Assembly (NCBI RefSeq): GCF_014649915.1
Contig: NZ_BMTY01000011.1
Span: 179,232-243,231, forward strand
DNA: 64,000 bases
From: Streptomyces toxytricini
GTDB taxonomy: Bacteria > Actinomycetota > Actinomycetes > Streptomycetales > Streptomycetaceae
Direction: 5' to 3'
Shown: positions 24,596-33,098 of the stretch, piece by piece
Numbering within the stretch: the stretch's first letter is position 1
Layout of the letters: every line of letters starts with the position of its first letter
Notes under the pieces: model-generated
What the model saw: only the letters and a program-made list of their open reading frames with translations
What the model was told of the DNA's origin: nothing
Databases searched by the model: none
Program-made: the position numbers and the translations under genes

Positions 24596-24607
24596 GAAGG
24601 CCTTCTC
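24594..24607. terminator. Palindrome spanning the stop codon between convergent genes
   Basis: GAGAAGG/CCTTCTC is a perfect 14-bp palindrome that begins within the TGA stop of the small unknown gene and ends before the convergent regulator. Flanking CTGAG and CTCAG can extend it. It may be a weak bidirectional terminator or a protein site. Confidence 0.35.
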
Positions 24608-24609
24608 GC

Positions 24610-26181
24610 TCAGTGCCGCGGTGCGGCGTCGGCCAGTTCCGCGGCCTGGTGGGCCAGCCAGAGGTCGTGGCGGGCGTTCGGGGAGCGGAGGAGGGAGCGC
24701 TGGAGGACGGCCTCCAGGCGGGCGAGGCGTTTGCGGGTGCCGGGGACGGAGATGCCGAGCGCGGCGGCGGTCGGGGCGAGGCGGGCGTCGTGGCGCAGCC
24801 AGGCCCGGACCGTCCCGTACGCGCCGGGCGGGGCGTCGGGGCCGGTCAGCGGGGCGAGGTGGGCGCGGGCCCAGGCGGCCACGTCGGGGTGGCGCAGCAC
24901 GGCGTCGAGGCCCGCGACGATGTCCGCGGGCGGCGCCCCGGAGCCGGCGGGCGCGGCGAGCGGGCCGTCGGGGGTGAGCCGCAGCGCGAGCGAGAGGGCG
25001 GCCTGGTCGGCGAGCCGGGAGAGGTCGGCGCCGGTCAGCGACTCGATCAGGCGCAGCCGCGTCGCCAGGGTGTTGCGGTGGACCTTCAGCAGCCGGGTGG
25101 CGTGGGGTCCGAAGTCCAGCCAGGCCCGGGCCGTTGCCCGCAGCTCCTGAGCGCCGGGGTCCTGGGGGCGGCGCGGCCGGTACGTGTGCAGCGGCGCGAG
25201 CACGGCCGCCGCCCAGCCGGCCCCCGCCGCGTGGGCGGCCAGTTCGGGTTCCGGGCCGGGGCCGAAGCGGGCGTGCCGCCCGGGGCGGGAGCGGGCGACG
25301 GCCAGGGCGTGGAACGCCTGCGTGTACGCGGCGGGGGCCTCGCGCAGCGGCAGCTCCCCGCTCGCCCCGACGGCGCACCCGGGGACGGCGGCGGCAACGG
25401 CCGCGCCGAGGCCGGCGTACCCGTCCGGGCCGGCCGGGCCGGCTGCGGGCACCAGCACGATCAGGTGGCCCTCGTAGACCGGGCAGCGCACCACCCAGGC
25501 GCTGCCGCCTGTCAGCTCCCCGCACAGCCGGGCGACGGCGGCCCGCTCGCCGGGCCGGCAGGCGACGACGTACATCCGCATCGGCTCGGGGAGCGAGGGC
25601 GAGAGCGCCTCGGCGATCTGGTGGGCCGTGGACAGCCGGCCGTTCATCAGCAGGTGGAGGACCGCCTCGCGGGCCCGGGACTCGGCGAGTTCGGCCCGCT
25701 GCTCGCGCCGCTCCGCCTCTTCGGCGCGCAGGACGAGGGCCAGCGGGACGGCGGCGTCCGCCAGCAGCGCCGGTACGGCCGGGTCGTGCGGCGGGCGGAG
25801 TACGGCGGCGAGCACGCGGCCCTCTCCCAGCGCGAACAGCAGCGCGGTGGATGCCCCGTCGTCGAGGACGGCCGACCGCAGGCCGCGGTGGGTGAGTTCG
25901 GCCGCTCCCCGCAGGGCGAGTTCGGGGGTGCGGGGGTCCGCCGCACCGCGCGGATCGGGCACCGGGCCGGTGCCGACCACCCCGGCCCAGCCGCCCAGCC
26001 GGGAGCCGAGCCACCGCAGGACGGCGGCCGAGCCGCCGGAGTGCGCGAGGCGGTGCACCTTCAGCACGTCGTCGGAGCGGCTCTGCGCGGGTGCCGGGGC
26101 GCCGGACGGTCGCGCCGGCGGGGTCGGTGCGGGCGGGTTCGGGATGGCAGGCTCCGTTCGGTGCGGGTGGCGCCGCCGCAT
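24610..26181 (-). CDS. PucR/CdaR-like regulator with two tandem C-terminal HTH units
   Basis: The product is 523 residues from the ATG at 26181 (GGGGAG upstream). The N-terminal region is GAF-like and Ala-rich (about 40-170). A central domain follows (MYVVACRPGERAAVARLCGEL...HLIVLVPAAG). The first HTH (RLLKVHRNTLATRLRLIESLTGADLSRL) is of the usual PucR type. It is followed about 100 residues later by a second HTH-like unit (LAPTAAALGISVPGTRKRLARLEAVLQRSLL). The duplication is unusual for the family. The molybdenum hydroxylase genes 148 bp upstream, transcribed in the same direction, are possible targets. Confidence 0.78.
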   Translation of the reverse strand: MRRRHPHRTEPAIPNPPAPTPPARPSGAPAPAQSRSDDVLKVHRLAHSGGSAAVLRWLGSRLGGWAGVVGTGPVPDPRGAADPRTPELALRGAAELTHRGLRSAVLDDGASTALLFALGEGRVLAAVLRPPHDPAVPALLADAAVPLALVLRAEEAERREQRAELAESRAREAVLHLLMNGRLSTAHQIAEALSPSLPEPMRMYVVACRPGERAAVARLCGELTGGSAWVVRCPVYEGHLIVLVPAAGPAGPDGYAGLGAAVAAAVPGCAVGASGELPLREAPAAYTQAFHALAVARSRPGRHARFGPGPEPELAAHAAGAGWAAAVLAPLHTYRPRRPQDPGAQELRATARAWLDFGPHATRLLKVHRNTLATRLRLIESLTGADLSRLADQAALSLALRLTPDGPLAAPAGSGAPPADIVAGLDAVLRHPDVAAWARAHLAPLTGPDAPPGAYGTVRAWLRHDARLAPTAAALGISVPGTRKRLARLEAVLQRSLLRSPNARHDLWLAHQAAELADAAPRH

Positions 26182-26328
26182 TCAACCACCGCTCCCCCAC
26201 TGTGCGCTGTGACACCCCTCTCGCCGGCTCGCTGTGCGGTGCTGAACCTGCACCGCGGCCGCCGCGCGCCTAGGCTGGGCGCGGGCGTCGGTCCCGGGTA
26301 CCACGGGGGGTTCCCGGGGCCTTCCCGC

Positions 26329-26784
26329 TCACATGCGCGCGGCGGCGCGGCGGATGGCCTCCCGGATGCGCGGATAGGTGCCGCAGCGGCAGATGTTGGC
26401 GATCGCGTCGATGTCCTCGTCCGTGGGCTCGGCGGTGCGCCGCAGCAGCGCCACGGCCGCCATGATCTGGCCGGGCTGGCAGAACCCGCACTGGGACACG
26501 TCCTGTTCGAGCCAGGCCTCCTGCACGGGGTGCAGCCGGTCGCCGTCGGCGAGCCCCTCGATGGTGGTGACCGACCGGCCCGCGCACTCGGAGACGGGCA
26601 CGACGCACGGCCTGACGTCCCGGCCGTCGAGGTGGCTCGTACAGGCCTTGCAGACGTCGACGCCGCAGCCGTACTTGGGGCCCGTGACGCCGAGCATGTC
26701 GCGCAGCACCCACAGCAGGGGCAGGTCGTCGGGCGCGTCGACGGTGACGCTCTCGCCGTTGAGGGTGAAGGTGTGCAAGGGCAC
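26329..26784 (-). CDS. (2Fe-2S)-binding subunit of a molybdenum hydroxylase (IorA-type)
   Basis: The product is 151 residues from a GTG start with AGGAG upstream. The N-terminal plant-ferredoxin-type cluster has C40, C45, C48 and C60 (YGCGVDVCKAC). The C-terminal second cluster has C99, C102, C132 and C134 (CGFCQPG, CRCGTYPRI). This is the small electron-transfer subunit of the xanthine-dehydrogenase family. It is encoded 23 bp downstream of its catalytic partner. There is no FAD subunit gene, as in isoquinoline-1-oxidoreductase-type (IorAB) enzymes, which pass electrons to another acceptor. Confidence 0.92.
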   Translation of the reverse strand: MPLHTFTLNGESVTVDAPDDLPLLWVLRDMLGVTGPKYGCGVDVCKACTSHLDGRDVRPCVVPVSECAGRSVTTIEGLADGDRLHPVQEAWLEQDVSQCGFCQPGQIMAAVALLRRTAEPTDEDIDAIANICRCGTYPRIREAIRRAAARM

Positions 26785-26807
26785 GGCAGCGCTCCTGGTT
26801 CGACCGG

Positions 26808-29036
26808 CTAGCGGGGGTACGGGGTGAAGTCGACGTCGAAGTCGAGGGGGAAGCTGCGCGGCTTGCGGCCCGTCGCCCTCGCCCAGGCGTTGGCGATGGC
26901 GCCGACCGCGGCGGGCACGCCGAGTTCGCCGGCGCCGCCGGGCCGATCGCCGGCGGCGGGCAGCACGAAGACGCGGACGTCGCGCGGGGTGTCCCGCTGC
27001 TGCGCCCAGTGGAACTGGCTGTAACTGCCCTCCAGCGGGAGCCCCTTGTCGATGTGCAGGCCCGCCCGCAGGGTGGTGGAGATCGCGTCGGTGAGGCCGC
27101 CGACCATCTGGGCCTCCAGACCGCGCGGGTTGACGGGCAGGCCCACGTCGACGGCGATGACGGCCCGGGTGACGCGGACGTGCTCGGGGTCGCGGGTGTC
27201 GATCTCGACGAGGCAGGCGGTGCGCGAGCGGTACTCCTCGTGGAAGGCGATGCCCTGCGCACAGCCGGCGGGCAGCGGCCGCCCCCACTGCCCCTCGGCG
27301 GCGGCCTTGTCGAGGACGGCGCGCTGGGCGTCGTTCTTGAGGAAGGCGCGCCGGAACCGGTAGGGGTCCTTCCCGGTGCGGGCGGCGAGTTCGTCGACGA
27401 CGATCTCCTCGGCGCCGCGCGTGTTGGCCGAGTACACCGACCGCCAGGAGCCGGTGGGGATGCCGGTGGGCACCTCGTTCAGGCCGTGGGTCGTGAGGCC
27501 GAAGTGGTACGGGGAGGCGACCGTGGTGTGGAAGAGGGTCTGGGCGAGGGTGGCGTTGCCGATGCCGGCGGGCAGGTGCGCCGCGGTCGCGGTGATGATC
27601 TCGCCGAGCCCGTGGCGGAAGTCGGTCTCGGCGGCGGCCACCCGGTGCTCGAAGCTCAGGACCTCGCCGAGGGCGTACGCGGCGCGGATCCGGTGGTGGG
27701 TGGCGGGCCGCATGCGGCCGTGCCGCGTGTCGTCGACGCGGGTCCACATCAGGCGGACGGGGCGCCCGCAGGCCCGGGAGACGCGGGCGGCCTCCAGGGC
27801 TGCGTCGAAGAACAGGCGCCGGCCGAAGGAGCCGCCGGCCTGCACCACGTGCACGGTGACCTTGTCCACGGGCAGTCCGAGCTCGGCGGCGATGGTCTGG
27901 CGGGCCACGATCGGGGACTTCAGGCCGGACCAGATCTCGGCGCGCTCGGGGCGGACGTCGGCGACGGCGCAGTTGGTCTCCATGGGCGCGTGGCTGACGA
28001 AGGCGAAGTCGAAGGCGGCGTCGACGTACGGGGTGAGCAGCGGGGGCACGAGCAGCGGCGGAACCGCGGCGCGCAGCCGGGCCCGGATGTCGGCGTCGGA
28101 GAGCCGGTCGGCGGGCCCGGGCCCCCAGGCGATGTCCAGGGCGGCCTTGGCGTCGAGGGCCTGGCCGAAGGTCTCGGCGACGACGGCGACGCCGGTGGGG
28201 AGGGTGACCACGTCCAGGACGCCCGGCATGGCGCGGACGGCCCCCAGGTTCGCGACGGACCGCACCGTGCCGCCGAGGGTGGGCGGGCGGCGCACCACGC
28301 ACGGCTTGGCGCCGGGCACGTCGAGGTCGAGGGTGTAGCGCTGGGCGCCGGTGACCATGGCGCGGGCGTCGATCCGGCCGGTCGGCCTGCCGATGAGGGC
28401 GTGGTCCTGCCGCTCCTTCGGCGCGGCGGCCGGTACGGGCAGTGCGGAATCGGCGGCGGCCGCTGAGAGGCTGCCGTAGCCGGCGGTGCGGCCGTCGGGG
28501 GCGCGGACGGCGCCTTCCGCGGTGGTGAGGGAGGCGGCGGGGATGCCCCAGCGGCGGGCGGCGGCCGCCACGAGGCGGGCCCGGGCGGTGGCGGCGGTCC
28601 GGCGGACGGGCCCGTAGAGGGAGCGGATGGAGTTGGAGCTGCCGGTGAGCTGGTTGAAGAGCAGTTCGGGACGCGCGTCGTCGAGTTCGACACGGACGGT
28701 GGCGAGCGGGGTGTCGAGTTCCTCCGCGACGAGCATGGCCACGGCGGTGGTCAGGCCCTGGCCGACCTCTTCGCGCGGCAGCCGGAAGCGGACGGTGCCG
28801 TCCGGGTCGACGGTCAGCGCGAGCAGGGCCGCGGTCGGCGCACCGGCCAGGATGAACAGGTCGCCGAGGTCGACGAGGTCGGCCGGGGCGGGCAGGGACG
28901 GGACGGCGGCGTGCGCGGCCTGCGGGGCGAGGGCCTCCGCGGCGGCGTGCGTGACGAGGGCGAGCGTCGGCGCGGCGACGAGGCGGGTCAGGAAGGAGCG
29001 GCGGCTGCGCCCGGCTGCCGGGTGGACCTCGGTCAT
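26808..29036 (-). CDS. Molybdopterin-binding catalytic subunit of an IorB-type aldehyde/N-heterocycle oxidoreductase, Tat-exported
   Basis: The product is 742 residues. The start MTEVHPAAGRSRRSFLTRL carries a twin-arginine motif, then a hydrophobic Ala-rich segment, so the folded cofactor-containing enzyme is predicted to be exported with its small subunit. The body has xanthine-dehydrogenase-family features: EEVGQGLTTAVAMLVAEEL, VQAGGSFGRRLFFDAALEAA, and the C-terminal GELGVPAAVGAIANAWARATG, where the Glu of GELGVP is the usual catalytic Glu. The substrate is unknown; IorB relatives oxidise aldehydes and N-heterocycles. No molybdenum cofactor insertion (XdhC-like) gene lies next to it. Confidence 0.88.
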   Translation of the reverse strand: MTEVHPAAGRSRRSFLTRLVAAPTLALVTHAAAEALAPQAAHAAVPSLPAPADLVDLGDLFILAGAPTAALLALTVDPDGTVRFRLPREEVGQGLTTAVAMLVAEELDTPLATVRVELDDARPELLFNQLTGSSNSIRSLYGPVRRTAATARARLVAAAARRWGIPAASLTTAEGAVRAPDGRTAGYGSLSAAAADSALPVPAAAPKERQDHALIGRPTGRIDARAMVTGAQRYTLDLDVPGAKPCVVRRPPTLGGTVRSVANLGAVRAMPGVLDVVTLPTGVAVVAETFGQALDAKAALDIAWGPGPADRLSDADIRARLRAAVPPLLVPPLLTPYVDAAFDFAFVSHAPMETNCAVADVRPERAEIWSGLKSPIVARQTIAAELGLPVDKVTVHVVQAGGSFGRRLFFDAALEAARVSRACGRPVRLMWTRVDDTRHGRMRPATHHRIRAAYALGEVLSFEHRVAAAETDFRHGLGEIITATAAHLPAGIGNATLAQTLFHTTVASPYHFGLTTHGLNEVPTGIPTGSWRSVYSANTRGAEEIVVDELAARTGKDPYRFRRAFLKNDAQRAVLDKAAAEGQWGRPLPAGCAQGIAFHEEYRSRTACLVEIDTRDPEHVRVTRAVIAVDVGLPVNPRGLEAQMVGGLTDAISTTLRAGLHIDKGLPLEGSYSQFHWAQQRDTPRDVRVFVLPAAGDRPGGAGELGVPAAVGAIANAWARATGRKPRSFPLDFDVDFTPYPR

Positions 29037-29375
29037 GTCGCTGTGCCCCCGCCCCCCGGGGCCCGGTGTGGGGCCCGCTCTGCCGCTGCCGGCCCTTACC
29101 GACGGGTAGCGTAGCGGGGGCCGAGGGCGCGCGGAAGCGGAACGCGGGCATGGGCCCGGCCCGCCGGCCGTAGGCGCCCGGTCGGGGGTCCTTCGTTCGG
29201 GGGTCCCCCGCGGCGGCGCACTCCGGCGCCCTGTGCGAAGCGAACGCCCCGGCGGGGTGAGCCCCGTCGGCCGCACCTTCGAGCGAGAGCCCCCGTGGCG
29301 CCTTTTTCCCGCCAAGGGCGGACGATGGAAGCAGGAGACCCGTCCCTGCCGAGCGCATGGAGGAGGTGTGCAGCG
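29037..29375. other. 339-bp intergenic region, divergent promoters
   Basis: This region lies between the divergent molybdenum hydroxylase operon and the DUF4242 gene, and I see no supported gene in it. It holds a locally AT-richer spot around 29301-29330 (CCTTTTTCCCGCC...) that may belong to the promoter of the rightward gene. No clear palindrome or RNA gene was found. Confidence 0.5.
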
Positions 29376-29624
29376 GTGACGAAGTTCATGGACGTCCACC
29401 ACGGCATGAAGGGCATCACGGCGGAGCAGCTGTCCGCCGCCCACAGGGCCGACCTGGCGATCGAGGCGGAGGAGAAGGTGCACTTCGAGCGGGCCTGGGC
29501 AGACCCCGAGTCCGGGACCGTGTACTGCCTGTCGGAGGCGCCGTCCGCGGAGGCGGTCCAGCGGATACACGAGCGCACGGGCCACCCGGCCAACGAGATC
29601 CACCCGGTGCCGATCACGGTGTGA
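29376..29624 (+). CDS. DUF4242 / SCO4226-like nickel-binding protein
   Basis: The product is 82 residues from a GTG start with GGAGG upstream. It has MTKFMDVHHGMKGITAEQL at the start and the conserved HRADLAIEAEEKVHFERAW and IHERTGHPANEIHPV segments. This matches the S. coelicolor SCO4226 family, a small ferredoxin-like-fold protein described as binding nickel. The conserved His residues (HH at 9-10 and further ones near the C-terminus) are the likely metal ligands. Its physiological role is unclear. Confidence 0.82.
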   Translation: MTKFMDVHHGMKGITAEQLSAAHRADLAIEAEEKVHFERAWADPESGTVYCLSEAPSAEAVQRIHERTGHPANEIHPVPITV

Positions 29625-29832
29625 CGGGCGGTGCCCGGCGGCCGGGTCCGCCGGGGGGTGACCGGAATCGTTCGCACACCCCGGCCGGTCGCCGGGAAGC
29701 CCCAGGCATATGCCAGGAGCAAGCCCGGGACGGATGTTGCCAATCGCCTTACAGCCCCTTCACGCCTGTGCCAGAGTCGTAGAGGCCCTTCTGTTTCAGA
29801 CCTGGCCGCGCCGCGCCTGTATCGGAGTGCAC

Positions 29833-31275
29833 ATGCCGTCCCATCTGTACGCGGACCGTCCCGCGCAGCCGCCCGAGCCGGCATCGGTGGACGCCCTGAT
29901 CTCGCAGGCGAGGCGGCTGCGCGGCGGCCTCGACGCGGTGCGCCGCGACACCGCCGCCGGGGACGGCGCCGAGGGCCGCTGGCAGCGGGCGCTCTGCGAC
30001 CTCGCCGTGCACCAGCTCGACGACCTGTACGACCAGCTGGGCCAGCTCAAGAAGGGCCTGCCCCCGTCCGCGGCCTCCGACGGCCGGGCGCAGGAGCACC
30101 CGGACCCGTACGGCAACGCCGGCACCGAAGGCGCCGGCGATCGGCACATCCGCATCGGCAGCGCCGAGTGGAACCTCCTCACCGACGAGGTCAGCTGGTC
30201 GGAGGAGCTCTTCAGGATCTTCGGACGCTCTCCCGCGGCCGGCCCCCTCCCCCTCGACGAGCTCGGCTCCACCCTGTTCTCCGAGGACCAGCCCCTGCTC
30301 ACCGCGATGCTCACCGCCTGCCTCGTCGACGGCAAGCCGCTCGACGGGGAGTTCCGCATCGTCCGGCCCGACGGCCGGGTCCGCACCCTGCACATGCGGG
30401 GGGAGCCCGTCCTCGACGCCGACGGCTGCACCGCGACCATGTGGGCCGTCTTCCGGGACGTCGGCGAGCTGCGCCGGAGCCGGCGCGCGGTGCACGATTC
30501 CCGCGAGTCCCTCCGGCACAGCCGGGAGATCGCCCGGACCGAGCACCGGCTCGCGGTGGAGCTCCAGGAAGCAGTCCTGCCTCCCTGGCGCACCTCCCTG
30601 CGGCTTCCGCCCGACAGCGCCGGCTCCCTCGACGTGGCCTCGCACTACCTCCCCTCCACGGCGGGCACACCGATCGGCGGCGACTGGTACGACGCCCTGC
30701 AACTCCCCGACGGCCGCACCCTGTTGACTGTCGGCGACCTCACGGGGCACGGCGTCACCGCCACCTCGGGCATGGCGATGATGCTCGGCGCCCTCCGCGG
30801 CATGGCCATGGCCGGCATCGAGCCCGGCCCTCTGATGGGCTGGCTCAACCGGCTGCTCGAAGCCTCCGTGCAGCCCGCGCTCGGCTCGGCCGTCTGCTGC
30901 CGGTACGACCCCGCGAGCCGCGTCCTGTCCTGGGCGCAGGCCGGCCACCCGGCCCCGCTGCTGTTCCGCGCCGGCACCGGCCGCGCCCTGACCCCGCCCG
31001 AGGGCGTCCTGCTGGGCGCCACGTCCGGGGCCGCGTACGGGCAGGCCGAGGAGCGGCTCCAGGCCGGCGACGTGCTCGTCCTGCACACGGACGGGCTGCT
31101 GCCGTACGACGTCGGGCTCGACCGGACGGAGGGCACCGAGCGGCTCCTGGCCCTTGCCCCCCGGTTCTCCGCGGCCGGGTCGGCGCAGGACTGCCTGCGC
31201 ACGGTCGTCGAGGAGTTCGGCGGGGACGGGTGCGCAGGCGACGCCTGCGTCCTGGTCGCCCGGATCGGCACCTGA
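29833..31275 (+). CDS. PAS-domain SpoIIE/RsbU-type serine phosphatase (PP2C fold)
   Basis: The product is 480 residues. An N-terminal helical region (about 15-80) precedes a PAS-like domain (IGSAEWNLLTDEVSWSEELFRIFG ... GEFRIVRPDGRVRTLHMRGEPVLD, about 110-215). A C-terminal SpoIIE phosphatase domain follows (about 245-478) with GGDWYDALQLPDGRTLLTVGDLTGHG, VQPALGSAVCC and AQAGHPAPLL. The metal-binding Asp and Gly motifs are present. Such proteins dephosphorylate anti-sigma-factor antagonists. Streptomyces carry dozens of them. No anti-sigma or antagonist gene is adjacent. GGAG lies 5 bases before the ATG. Confidence 0.88.
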   Translation: MPSHLYADRPAQPPEPASVDALISQARRLRGGLDAVRRDTAAGDGAEGRWQRALCDLAVHQLDDLYDQLGQLKKGLPPSAASDGRAQEHPDPYGNAGTEGAGDRHIRIGSAEWNLLTDEVSWSEELFRIFGRSPAAGPLPLDELGSTLFSEDQPLLTAMLTACLVDGKPLDGEFRIVRPDGRVRTLHMRGEPVLDADGCTATMWAVFRDVGELRRSRRAVHDSRESLRHSREIARTEHRLAVELQEAVLPPWRTSLRLPPDSAGSLDVASHYLPSTAGTPIGGDWYDALQLPDGRTLLTVGDLTGHGVTATSGMAMMLGALRGMAMAGIEPGPLMGWLNRLLEASVQPALGSAVCCRYDPASRVLSWAQAGHPAPLLFRAGTGRALTPPEGVLLGATSGAAYGQAEERLQAGDVLVLHTDGLLPYDVGLDRTEGTERLLALAPRFSAAGSAQDCLRTVVEEFGGDGCAGDACVLVARIGT

Positions 31276-31319
31276 GGGCAAGCCGGAGCCGAGCCCTCCC
31301 CCATACCGGGCCGGTCGGA

Positions 31320-31343
31320 GGCCGCGCCCCTGGCGCGGCCTTT
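31320..31343 (+). terminator. Rho-independent terminator after the phosphatase
   Basis: GGCCGCGCC (31320-31328) pairs with GGCGCGGCC (31332-31340) around a 3-base loop, followed by TTT. It is a classic terminator form, 45 bp after the phosphatase stop and before the convergent NsdA-family gene. Confidence 0.85.
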
Positions 31344-31386
31344 CCGTAGTGGCGCCGCCAGGAGGCCCGGCGTGCGCACCGGCACC

Positions 31387-32868
31387 CTAGACCGTCTGCT
31401 GCACGGGGCTGTTGGGCAGCGCCAGCTTGATCTCGTCCCGCAGGTCCTCGATGCGCGAGTACCCCGCGTACTGGCCGGTGAGCCGGTACATCTCCCGGAG
31501 ACGGTCCCACGTCCGGTGCGAGGAGGTCTCGTTCATGGAGACGAGCGCGAGGCGCGCGTACCGGTCCGCCTGTTCGGGGTCGTCCGCGATGAAGCAGGCC
31601 GAGGCCATGGAGATGTAGTCGAAGATCTGCGAGCGCTCGTGGCCGCCTGCCCGCAGCCGCAGCGCCTCGCGGGCGTGCCGCTGGGCGATCGGCGCGGCGG
31701 ACGGCTCGTGGTCGGCCAGCGTCCGGTAGGCCAGGGCCTGCATGCCGTGCAGGTCCGCCTCGTCGAAGTGCTGCATCCAGGAGGGCGGCGGCACGTCGGC
31801 CTGGTCGGAGACGAACAGGTCCTCGGCCTCCCCGAGGGTCCGCCGCATCGCCTGCCCCTTGCCCATCGAGGCCTGCGCCCACGCCTCGATGGTGTGCAGC
31901 ATCGCCCGGGTGCGCGGCAGGGTCTCCTCGCCGGATCCGGACTGGGCCAGCTTCATCAGGTCCAGTGCCTCGCCGGGCCGGCCCAGGTGCACCATCTGGC
32001 GGGCCGCCCGCGACAGCGCTTCCCCGGCCCGGGGCCGGTCGCCCCCCTCGCGGGCGGCGTGCGCCGCGATCACGAAGTACTTCTGGGCGGTGGGTTCGAG
32101 GCCCACGTCGTGTGACATCCAGCCGGCCAGCACCGCCAGGTTGGCCGCCACCCCCCACAGGCGCCGCTGGAGGTGGTCGGGGTGGCGGTACGCCAGCATG
32201 CCGCCGACCTCGTTCAACTGGCCGACGACGGCCTTGCGCTGCAGGCCCCCGCCTCTGGAGGCGTCCCAGGCGCGGAAGACCTCCACTGAGCGCTCCAGGG
32301 CCTCGATCTCGTCCGCGCCGATGGGCGCGGCCTCGTACCGGTCGAAGCCTGCCGGGTCGGCCTGGAAGGGTTCGCCGAAGCGCTGGGCCTGGCCGCCCGC
32401 ACCCGGGTCGGTGTGCAGCCAGTCGTACATGGCGTTGGTGAGGACGGAGCCGGCGGTGAGCGCCACTCCCGCACCCATCAGACCGCGACGGTTGAGCATG
32501 AGGTCCATTCCCGTGAATTCGGTGAGGACCGCGGCTGTGCGTTCGGGCGCCCAGGGCATGCCTTCGGGGTTCTCCTTCACCCCGCCCGGCTGCCGCCCGG
32601 AGGTGCGCCGCTGCCGTACGAACCCGAGGTCCTCGATGGTCACGACACGACCGAGCCGCTCGGTGAACAGGGCTGCCAGGACGGTGGGCACCGGTTCGCG
32701 GGGAGTCTCCCCCATGTCGATCCACCGCCGTACCCGCGAGGTGTCGGTGGCCAGCTGGTGGTGGCCCATCGCGGCCGCCTGCCGGTTGACCATCCTCGCC
32801 AGCTCACCCTTCGACCAGCCGGCCAGGCCGAACAGGTCGCTCAGTCGGGTGTTTGGTCCTTTGCTCAC
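31387..32868 (-). CDS. NsdA-family regulator (negative regulator of differentiation type), HTH plus TPR-like repeats
   Basis: The product is 493 residues from the GTG at 32868. The N-terminus SKGPNTRLSDLFGLAGWSKGELARMVNRQA...DTSRVRRWIDMGE...VPTVLAALFTERLGRVVTIEDLG is the characteristic NsdA-type DNA-binding segment. The rest is helical with TPR-like units (LSRAARQMVHLGRPGEALDLMKLAQ; ADRYARLALVSM). In S. coelicolor, NsdA represses antibiotic production and sporulation. Streptomyces have several paralogues, so orthology to nsdA itself is not claimed. It is divergent, over 230 bp, from a TTA-containing kinase-fold gene. Confidence 0.85.
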   Translation of the reverse strand: MSKGPNTRLSDLFGLAGWSKGELARMVNRQAAAMGHHQLATDTSRVRRWIDMGETPREPVPTVLAALFTERLGRVVTIEDLGFVRQRRTSGRQPGGVKENPEGMPWAPERTAAVLTEFTGMDLMLNRRGLMGAGVALTAGSVLTNAMYDWLHTDPGAGGQAQRFGEPFQADPAGFDRYEAAPIGADEIEALERSVEVFRAWDASRGGGLQRKAVVGQLNEVGGMLAYRHPDHLQRRLWGVAANLAVLAGWMSHDVGLEPTAQKYFVIAAHAAREGGDRPRAGEALSRAARQMVHLGRPGEALDLMKLAQSGSGEETLPRTRAMLHTIEAWAQASMGKGQAMRRTLGEAEDLFVSDQADVPPPSWMQHFDEADLHGMQALAYRTLADHEPSAAPIAQRHAREALRLRAGGHERSQIFDYISMASACFIADDPEQADRYARLALVSMNETSSHRTWDRLREMYRLTGQYAGYSRIEDLRDEIKLALPNSPVQQTV

Positions 32869-33098
32869 GTCAAGCCCCCAGGTTCTCGGCTGGTTTGACA
32901 GTAGCCCGCCGACAGTTGCCCAGCGACTATTCGCCAGGCTTCGCCAGGGCAAGCCAGATGGTCCGCCACCCGCGCCAGGGTGTCAGGTAGGAATGCGCCT
33001 CCCCGACCCGGTCTCCGGGCGGAACTCCCCAGGGCGAAACCCGGGGCCGGCGGGGCGGCGTACAGATCTCGTCGGCGCACGAAGGGAACCGCAACGCC

